A stretch of DNA of 64,000 nucleotides, taken from contig JAGNKU010000010.1 of the NCBI GenBank assembly GCA_017999985.1, positions 119,387-183,386 on the forward strand. Direction: 5' to 3'. Shown here piece by piece: positions 58,851 through 64,000 of this stretch. How positions within the stretch are numbered: the first letter of the stretch is position 1; every line of letters starts with the position of its first letter. The notes under the pieces are model-generated. The model had not been told where the DNA came from, ran no database searches, and worked only from the letters and a program-made list of their open reading frames with translations. A program made the translations under genes and the position numbers. The stretch comes from Phycisphaerae bacterium. GTDB lineage: Bacteria > Planctomycetota > Phycisphaerae > UBA1845 > Fen-1342.

Positions 58851-59319
58851 GGCAGGGGTGCTCCGCTGGGGAGTCGTGAGGTGCATGACGCGCGGCGAGG
58901 CGCTGCAGATCACTGATCTCGGACAGGGGGTCGGTGACGAAACGCCGCTGCCACATGCGCGGGTGCGGGACCTGCAAGTCGTGTTCGTCGATGCACCGGT
59001 CGTGATACAGCAGCAAGTCGAGGTCGAGCGGACGTGAGAAGCGCCCGGGCGCGCGTTCGCGGCCGTGCCGACGCTCGATTTCCAGCATACGCAGCAACAA
59101 GGCTCGCGGCTCGAGCCCGGTCGCGATTTCGGCGACGGCATTCAGGAACGGCGGCGCGTCGGGCGGCCCGTCGACCGGTTCCGTCTCGTGCAGCGACGAG
59201 CAGGCGAGCACCTTGATGTCGCCCGCGGCGGCGAGTTCGCGGAGCGCGTCGTGAATGTGCCGGGCGCGGTCGCCGAGGTTGGATCCCAGGGCGATGAAGA
59301 CGCCGCCACCCGCTACCAT
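58810..59319 (-). CDS. folK: 2-amino-4-hydroxy-6-hydroxymethyldihydropteridine pyrophosphokinase
   Basis: Pyrophosphorylates the pterin precursor in folate synthesis. The 169-residue product has FIALGSNLGDRARHIHDAL, SSLHETEPVDGPPDAPPFLN, LLRMLEIERRHGRERAPGRF and SRPLDLDLLLYHD. The motif that is usually RxGPRxLDLD reads RFSRPLDLD, keeping the acids that bind magnesium. A C-terminal tail of about 25 residues is rich in H, P and A and overlaps the flavin reductase gene. Its start overlaps the end of the aminotransferase gene by seven bases. Confidence 0.9.
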   Translation of the reverse strand: MVAGGGVFIALGSNLGDRARHIHDALRELAAAGDIKVLACSSLHETEPVDGPPDAPPFLNAVAEIATGLEPRALLLRMLEIERRHGRERAPGRFSRPLDLDLLLYHDRCIDEHDLQVPHPRMWQRRFVTDPLSEISDLQRLAARHAPHDSPAEHPCHVPRPASRPEAVA

Positions 59320-60482
59320 GTCAGCTTCTCCATGCGCTGCAGCGCCGCCGTGATCCGCTCGGCGGGGACGCCCAGCGAGAAGCGCACGTAGCCCTCCCCG
59401 GTTGGGCCCAGGCCGCCGCCGGGGACACCCACGACATCGGCCTCGTCCAGAAGTCGATTGCAGACCGTCATTGAGTCGAGGCCGATGGGAACGCGGGCCC
59501 AGACGTAGAACGTCGCGCTGGGCGGCGTGGCGTGGAACCCCAGCTTGCGCAGTCCATCGCAAAGCAGCGTGGCGCGACTGCGATACAGGGCGCGCATCGC
59601 ATGCAGCTCGGGCCGGTCGATGTTCGCGTACGCTTCGCACGCCGCTTCCTGGATGGCCGCGAACACGCCGGTGTCGAAATTTGACTTGATGCCGCTGAGC
59701 GCGGCGATTGCGTCCGCGTTGCCGACGGCGAAGCCAATGCGCCAGCCGGTCATGTTGAATGTCTTCGATGCCGAGTGAAACTCCAGCGCGATCTCCCGCG
59801 CGCCGGGCACCTGCAGAATGCTCGGCGGCCGCTCGTCGCCAAGGTACATCTCGTTGTAGGCCGCGTCCTGCGCGAGCAGGATGTCGTGCTGGCGGGCGAA
59901 GGCGACGGCGCGGGCGAAAAAGTCGAGACGGGCGGTCGCGCCCGTCGGGTTATTCGGGTAATTCAGGAACATGAGGACTGTTTGGCGCGCGATCTCCGCC
60001 GGGATGGCGTCGAGGTCCGGTAACCACCCGCCGGACTCGGTCAGATCGAGCACATGCGGCACGCCGCCCGCAAAGACCGTGCCGGCGACGTAGGCGGGGT
60101 ACCCGGGCGAGGGGACGAGCACCGTGTCGCCGGGGTTCACGACCGCGAGCGGCAGGTGACCGATGCCTTCCTTGCTGCCGATGAGGGCGACCAGTTCGCG
60201 CTGCGGGTCGATCTCGACGCCGTAGCGCTTCTGGAAGAACGCCGCGATCGTGCGGCGGAATTCGGCGGAGCCGCCGCCGAAGGGGTACACGTGGTTCGCG
60301 GGTTTGCGGATGGCCTGCTGCATGCGGTCGATGATGAACGCGTGCGTGGGGAGGTCCGGGTCGCCCACGCCGAAGTCGATGATGTCGCGTCCGGCGGCGC
60401 GGGCGGCCCGTTTTTTGCGGTCGATCTCGGCAAACAAGTAGGGGGGCAGGGCTTGCAGGCGCTGGCTATGTCGAATCGGCAT
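59313..60482 (-). CDS. dapL: Class I/II aminotransferase, probable LL-diaminopimelate aminotransferase
   Basis: PLP enzyme, most likely converting tetrahydrodipicolinate to LL-diaminopimelate for lysine and peptidoglycan. The 389-residue product has RDIIDFGVGDPDLPTHAFII, VLVPSPGYPAYVAGTVFAGG, FLNYPNNPTGATARLDFF and the PLP lysine in HSASKTFNMTGWRIGF. These sequences fit the DapL2 branch (short enzymes of 385-395 residues). Other class I aminotransferases, such as alanine or aspartate enzymes, cannot be ruled out by eye. First gene of an overlapping aminotransferase-folK-flavin reductase unit. Confidence 0.75.
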   Translation of the reverse strand: MPIRHSQRLQALPPYLFAEIDRKKRAARAAGRDIIDFGVGDPDLPTHAFIIDRMQQAIRKPANHVYPFGGGSAEFRRTIAAFFQKRYGVEIDPQRELVALIGSKEGIGHLPLAVVNPGDTVLVPSPGYPAYVAGTVFAGGVPHVLDLTESGGWLPDLDAIPAEIARQTVLMFLNYPNNPTGATARLDFFARAVAFARQHDILLAQDAAYNEMYLGDERPPSILQVPGAREIALEFHSASKTFNMTGWRIGFAVGNADAIAALSGIKSNFDTGVFAAIQEAACEAYANIDRPELHAMRALYRSRATLLCDGLRKLGFHATPPSATFYVWARVPIGLDSMTVCNRLLDEADVVGVPGGGLGPTGEGYVRFSLGVPAERITAALQRMEKLTW

Positions 60483-60894
60483 GTGTGGTACTCACCAATG
60501 GCGCCAACGGCAGATTGGGGGGACAGGCCTCCGGCCTGTCGCTTGACCGACCGCAGGTCGGTCCCCCAGGGCGAGCGCGGCGCTCGTCAGCACAAAACGG
60601 CCCACACATCGGGCCGCGGGGCGTCAGTGTAGAGGGCCGGCGGGTCGCGAACAAGGCAGGGCGCGTCATGCGGACGGGGCCGCGCGCCCGGTCCCGAAAT
60701 CGCGCCGCGCGGCCGGGAAGGGTGGCATCGGCCGCGGCACGCCGCTAGGATATATCGTTTCGCGGGAGTCGAGCAGTCACGGCGATGAAGTCCTGGCTCT
60801 CAGTGAACGCAAGCGGCTCGTTACACGCCAAGACCGAGGTGGCACACGGTGATCACGGTGCGCCGCCTCCCCGCTGCACCCCGATGTGAGACGC
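60483..60894. other. 412-bp divergent region upstream of korAB and dapL
   Basis: Contains the double-hairpin repeat of family C at 60517-60567, a small palindrome-rich stretch to about 60640 and an AT-rich TATATCG site at 60751 that may be the -10 of korA without a good -35 partner. No gene or RNA gene was recognised. Confidence 0.45.
60517..60567. repeat. Double-hairpin repeat, family C, copy 1
   Basis: Two perfect 8-bp hairpins in a row: GACAGGCC-TCC-GGCCTGTC (60522-60540) and GACCGACC-GCA-GGTCGGTC (60545-60563), enclosed by GGGGG and CCCCC. REP-like. Confidence 0.8.
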
Positions 60895-62778
60895 ATGATG
60901 GGTACTACTACCTCGCGCGACGTCAAGCCCGAGCCACGGTCCACCAAGCCAGTCAAGGAGCTGCCGCAGGCGGCGGTGCGGTTCGCCGGTGATTCCGGTG
61001 ACGGCATGCAACTGGTTGGGACCCAGTTCACGGCCACGTCCGCGGTGCTGGGGAACGACGTCGCCACCTTCCCGGACTACCCGGCCGAGATTCGCGCGCC
61101 GATGGGCACGCTGGCCGGCGTCTCGGGGTTCCAGGTCAACTTCGCCAGCCGGCACATCTTCACGCCGGGTGACCGGATCGACGTGCTGGTGGCGATGAAC
61201 CCGGCCGCCTTGAAGGCGAATCTGGGCGACGTGCTCGAGGGCGGCATCCTGATTGTGAACTCGGATGAGTTCAATGAGTCGAACCTTCAGAAAGCCCAGT
61301 ACGCGGCCAACCCGCTCGAGACCGACGAGCTGAAGCGCTACCGGCTGTACGCGATTCCGATCACGCAGCACACGCTCGAAGCGGTCAAGGAGACCGGCCT
61401 GGGCCCGCGTGACGCCGCCCGCTGTAAGAACTTCTACGCCCTCGGTGTGCTGTACTGGCTGTTTGACCGCGCGCTCGAGGCCACCGAGCGCTGGATCACG
61501 TCCAAGTTCAGCAAGGTGCCGGCCGTGTCCCGCGCCAACACCCTGGCGCTGCGGGCCGGCTACGCGTTCGGCGAGACGGCGGAGATGTTCACGCTCCGCT
61601 ATCGCATCAAGCCCGCCGAGCTGCGACCCGGCACCTATCGCAGCCTGACCGGCAACCAGGCCACGGCCCTTGGGCTGGTGACGGCCGCGAACCTCGCCGG
61701 CAAGCCGCTGTTCTACGGCAGCTACCCGATTACGCCGGCGAGCGAAATCCTCCACGAATTGAGCGGCTACCAGGAGCACGACGTACGCGTGTTCCAGGCC
61801 GAGGACGAGATCGCAGCGATGTGCTCGGTGGTGGGGGCCGCGTTCGGCGGGGCGCTCGCGGTGACCGGTACGAGCGGGCCGGGCATGGCGCTGAAACAGG
61901 AAGCGATCGGCCTGGCGGTCATGACTGAGTTGCCGTGCGTGATCGTCAACGTGCAGCGCGGCGGCCCGAGCACGGGCCTGCCGACCAAGACCGAGCAGGC
62001 GGACCTGCACCAAGCCATTCTGGGCCGCAACGGCGAATGCCCGCTGCCGGTGCTGGCAGCGCAGTCGCCGGCCGACTGCTTCTGGTCGGCGATCGAAGCC
62101 ACGCGCGTCGCCATCAAGTACATGACGCCGGTGATCCTGCTGACCGATGGGTACCTCGCGAACGGCTCCGAGCCGTGGCGGATCCCCGACGAGGGCGAAC
62201 TGCATAAAATCCCGGTGCACCACGCGACCGACCCGGCGACTTTCCAGCCGTACGCCCGCGATGAGAACGGTGCCCGACCGTGGGCGATCCCGGGCACGCC
62301 GGGCCTGCATCACCGCATCGGTGGATTGGAAAAGGCCGACATCACGGGCAACGTGTGCTACGTGCCGTCGAACCACCAGCGGATGGTCGATCTGCGAGCG
62401 GAGAAGGTTGCCAAGGTGGCGCGCGACATCGCCGATCAGGAGGTTTACGGCGCGCAGCGCGGCGAGCTGCTCGTGGTATCGTGGGGCGGGACGTATGGTG
62501 CCGTGCGAACCGCGATCGAGCGGGCCCGCGAGGACGGCAAGGACGTGTCCCACGCCCATTTGCGCTGGCTGAATCCGTTCCCGCGGAACCTCGGGGACGT
62601 GCTCCGGCATTTCAAGCAAGTACTGGTTTGCGAACTCAACATGGGTCAACTGCAACTGCTGCTCCGCGGCCACTTCCTCGTGGACGCCGTCGGGCTGCAC
62701 AAAGTGCAGGGGCGCCCGTTCATGGTCAGCGAGATTCTCGACCGGGTCGATGAACTGCTGGGAGGCAAGGCGTCATGA
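60895..62778 (+). CDS. korA: 2-oxoacid:acceptor (ferredoxin) oxidoreductase, fused gamma-alpha subunit
   Basis: Large subunit of a thiamine-dependent oxidoreductase, probably for 2-oxoglutarate. The 627-residue product joins an N-terminal gamma domain (about 25-200, AAVRFAGDSGDGMQLVGTQF) to the alpha (pyrimidine-binding) domain from about 245 (ATALGLVTAANLAGKPLFYG, then ITPASEILHEL and GTSGPGMALKQEAIGLAVM), which is the typical KorA arrangement. PSTGLPTKTEQADLHQA is the classic motif of this branch. ATG at 60895 is used; GTG at 60886 and ATG at 60898 are in frame. Overlaps korB by ATGA. Confidence 0.9.
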   Translation: MMGTTTSRDVKPEPRSTKPVKELPQAAVRFAGDSGDGMQLVGTQFTATSAVLGNDVATFPDYPAEIRAPMGTLAGVSGFQVNFASRHIFTPGDRIDVLVAMNPAALKANLGDVLEGGILIVNSDEFNESNLQKAQYAANPLETDELKRYRLYAIPITQHTLEAVKETGLGPRDAARCKNFYALGVLYWLFDRALEATERWITSKFSKVPAVSRANTLALRAGYAFGETAEMFTLRYRIKPAELRPGTYRSLTGNQATALGLVTAANLAGKPLFYGSYPITPASEILHELSGYQEHDVRVFQAEDEIAAMCSVVGAAFGGALAVTGTSGPGMALKQEAIGLAVMTELPCVIVNVQRGGPSTGLPTKTEQADLHQAILGRNGECPLPVLAAQSPADCFWSAIEATRVAIKYMTPVILLTDGYLANGSEPWRIPDEGELHKIPVHHATDPATFQPYARDENGARPWAIPGTPGLHHRIGGLEKADITGNVCYVPSNHQRMVDLRAEKVAKVARDIADQEVYGAQRGELLVVSWGGTYGAVRTAIERAREDGKDVSHAHLRWLNPFPRNLGDVLRHFKQVLVCELNMGQLQLLLRGHFLVDAVGLHKVQGRPFMVSEILDRVDELLGGKAS

Positions 62779-63794
62779 CAGCACCCTTCGATCCCGCCGG
62801 GCTGAGTGCCAAGGACTTCAAGACGGACCAGCAGGTCAAGTGGTGCCCGGGTTGCGGCGACCATTCGATCCTGATCCAGTTGCAGAAAGTCCTGGCGGCG
62901 CACGGCGCCGACAAGGACAACACCGTCTTCGTCTCGGGCATCGGCTGCTCCAGCCGCTTCCCGTATTACATGGACACTTACGGCTTTCACAGCATCCACG
63001 GCCGCGCGCCCGCGATCGCGACCGGCGTGAAATGCGCCAACCCGAACCTGAACATCTGGGTCGTCACCGGCGACGGCGACGCGCTCAGCATCGGCGGCAA
63101 CCACTTCCTGCACACGATCCGCCGCAACGTCGGCCTGAAGATCATCCTCTTCAACAACCGCATCTACGGGCTGACGAAGGGGCAGTATTCGCCGACCAGC
63201 GAGTTCGGCACGCGGACGAAGTCGTCGCCGGCCGGGTCCATCGACCACCCGATCCATCCGATCTCGCTGGCGATCGGGGCGGAGATCACGTTCGCCGCGC
63301 GGGCGGTCGACACGGACGTGCAGCATCTGCAGTACGTGCTCGAGCGCATGGTCGCCCACAGGGGCACGGCGTTCCTGGAGGTCTACCAGAACTGCCAGGT
63401 CTACAATCACAACGCGTACAGCTTCGCGACCGACCGGCAGACGAAGAACGAGCACGTCGTCTACCTGGAGCACGGCAAGCCGCTGATCTTCGGCAACAAC
63501 CGCGACAAGGGCATTCGCCTGAATGGCGATACGCCGGAAGTCGTTGAGCTGGCGCGCGTCTCACAAGACGATTTGATCATCCACGACGAGAAGGCCACGG
63601 ACCCGTCGATGGCGTTTCGGCTCGCGCGCATGGTGTATCCCGAGTTTCCGGAGCCGCTCGGCGTCTTTCGCGCGGTCGAGAAGCCGCCGTACGAGGAATT
63701 GCTCATGGGGCAGATCCAGGCGGCGAAGGAGAAGCGCGGCGTCGGCACGCTCGATCGCCTGTTCCACGCGGGCGATACGTGGAAGGTGGCATAG
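62775..63794 (+). CDS. korB: 2-oxoacid:acceptor (ferredoxin) oxidoreductase, beta subunit
   Basis: Thiamine-diphosphate and Fe-S subunit. The 339-residue product has WCPGCGDHSILIQLQKVLAA, GIGCSSRFPYYMDTYGFH, the TPP motif VTGDGDALSIGGNHFLHTI with ILFNNRIYGLTKGQYSPTS, and HNAYSFATDR. The CxxC cysteines at the N-terminus and the later cysteine of IGCSS match the cluster-binding pattern of KorB-type subunits. With korA it should oxidise 2-oxoglutarate (or a similar acid) to the acyl-CoA with ferredoxin reduction. Confidence 0.92.
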   Translation: MTAPFDPAGLSAKDFKTDQQVKWCPGCGDHSILIQLQKVLAAHGADKDNTVFVSGIGCSSRFPYYMDTYGFHSIHGRAPAIATGVKCANPNLNIWVVTGDGDALSIGGNHFLHTIRRNVGLKIILFNNRIYGLTKGQYSPTSEFGTRTKSSPAGSIDHPIHPISLAIGAEITFAARAVDTDVQHLQYVLERMVAHRGTAFLEVYQNCQVYNHNAYSFATDRQTKNEHVVYLEHGKPLIFGNNRDKGIRLNGDTPEVVELARVSQDDLIIHDEKATDPSMAFRLARMVYPEFPEPLGVFRAVEKPPYEELLMGQIQAAKEKRGVGTLDRLFHAGDTWKVA

Positions 63795-63808
63795 TCCGCG
63801 CAAGGACT

Positions 63809-63857
63809 GGGGGACCGACCTCTGGTCGGTCGCATGACCGACCAGAGGCCTGGCCTC
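63809..63857. repeat. Double-hairpin repeat, family C, copy 2
   Basis: Perfect hairpin GACCGACC-TCT-GGTCGGTC (63813-63831), then a second degenerate one starting GACCGACCAGAGGCCTGG (63836). Follows the korB stop by 15 bases; likely also the end of that transcript. Confidence 0.75.
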
Positions 63858-64000
63858 CGGAATCCGGGGTCGGCATCAATTCTGTTCGGCACTCGACTTG
63901 CTAGGGCATGCGAAAAACACACGCGGGTTTAACACGATCTTAATTTGCGCTTTGCCTCAGGCCTGCGCATTATCTCCCGCATGGGTAGGCCGCGACGCCA
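63858..64000. other. End of window, no gene seen
   Basis: AT-richer stretch (TTTAACACGATCTTAATTTG, 63928-63947) after korB. It may hold a promoter for a gene beyond the window; nothing more can be supported. Confidence 0.3.

Noticed and set aside
1..64000. tRNA, rRNA or riboswitch genes
   Set aside because: No cloverleaf, rRNA-like stretch or known riboswitch core was recognised in any gap; a covariance-model search would be decisive.

Overview
The window is GC-rich (roughly two thirds G+C by eye) bacterial chromosome with densely packed genes in short operons. The gene content points to a planctomycete, possibly of the Phycisphaerae type. Clues are two small membrane proteins carrying a CxxCGYxLxG...CPECG zinc ribbon, a very large Ser/Thr kinase with a propeller-like tail, a fused ADP-forming acetyl-CoA synthetase, a probable DapL aminotransferase, and several families of dispersed palindromic intergenic repeats. 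This assignment is inference; there is no rRNA gene in the window to confirm it.

Layout. 1-5.8 kb: ADP-forming acetyl-CoA synthetase (cut by the window edge), then haem A synthesis genes ctaA and ctaB in divergent orientation and a DUF3179 protein. 5.9-11 kb: an overlapping set of integral membrane glycosyltransferase-like and flippase-like genes. 11-17.4 kb: a MEMO1-family protein, a three-gene operon of PilZ-type proteins, a PEGA lipoprotein, a family 4 uracil-DNA glycosylase and a family 2 glycosyltransferase. 17.4-27.7 kb: a VOC protein, purD with a 1,429-residue membrane Ser/Thr kinase, a transglutaminase-like/cyclase pair, two cysteine-motif proteins and small accessory genes. 27.8-31.8 kb: rpmF-plsX-fabH-fabD-fabG, the start of fatty-acid synthesis; acpP and fabF do not follow. 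31.9-41 kb: a nitrilase-family lipoprotein or exported protein, degenerate repeats, an IS1380-type element with an amber-interrupted transposase, a lipoprotein, an M19 dipeptidase and a B12-radical SAM protein. 41-53.6 kb: nusA with a leader terminator, a rhomboid-TPR protein, glutaryl-CoA dehydrogenase, prfA, rpmE, a lone MacB-type ATPase, a glycosidase-like protein and ispE. 53.6-58.2 kb: error-prone polymerase dnaE2. 58.2-64 kb: a flavin reductase, folK, a DapL-like aminotransferase and korAB.

The most striking object is dnaE2 (54011-58219). Its reading frame is interrupted, without a frameshift or stop, by two insertions of 447 and 522 bp. Each insertion carries a four-helix-bundle gene of the 23S-rRNA-intervening-sequence-protein type in the +1 frame, and each is bounded by near-perfect inverted repeats built from short tandem units (9-mers and 7-mers). 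A third inverted repeat of 8-mers without a gene (108 bp) and a solitary array of the first type also lie in the same polymerase gene. All four fall where DnaE2 proteins have loops. Removing them leaves about 1,027 codons, the normal DnaE2 length. They look like mobile in-gene elements tolerated by, or spliced from, a protein-coding gene.

Other recurring structure: one repeat family (core CCTTGCTGCGCAAGACC) occurs four times, and every copy lies between two convergent genes, which suggests a role in bidirectional termination. Two other hairpin repeat families and a 23-bp-arm perfect inverted repeat also sit in intergenic gaps. No tRNA, rRNA, CRISPR array or prophage was seen.
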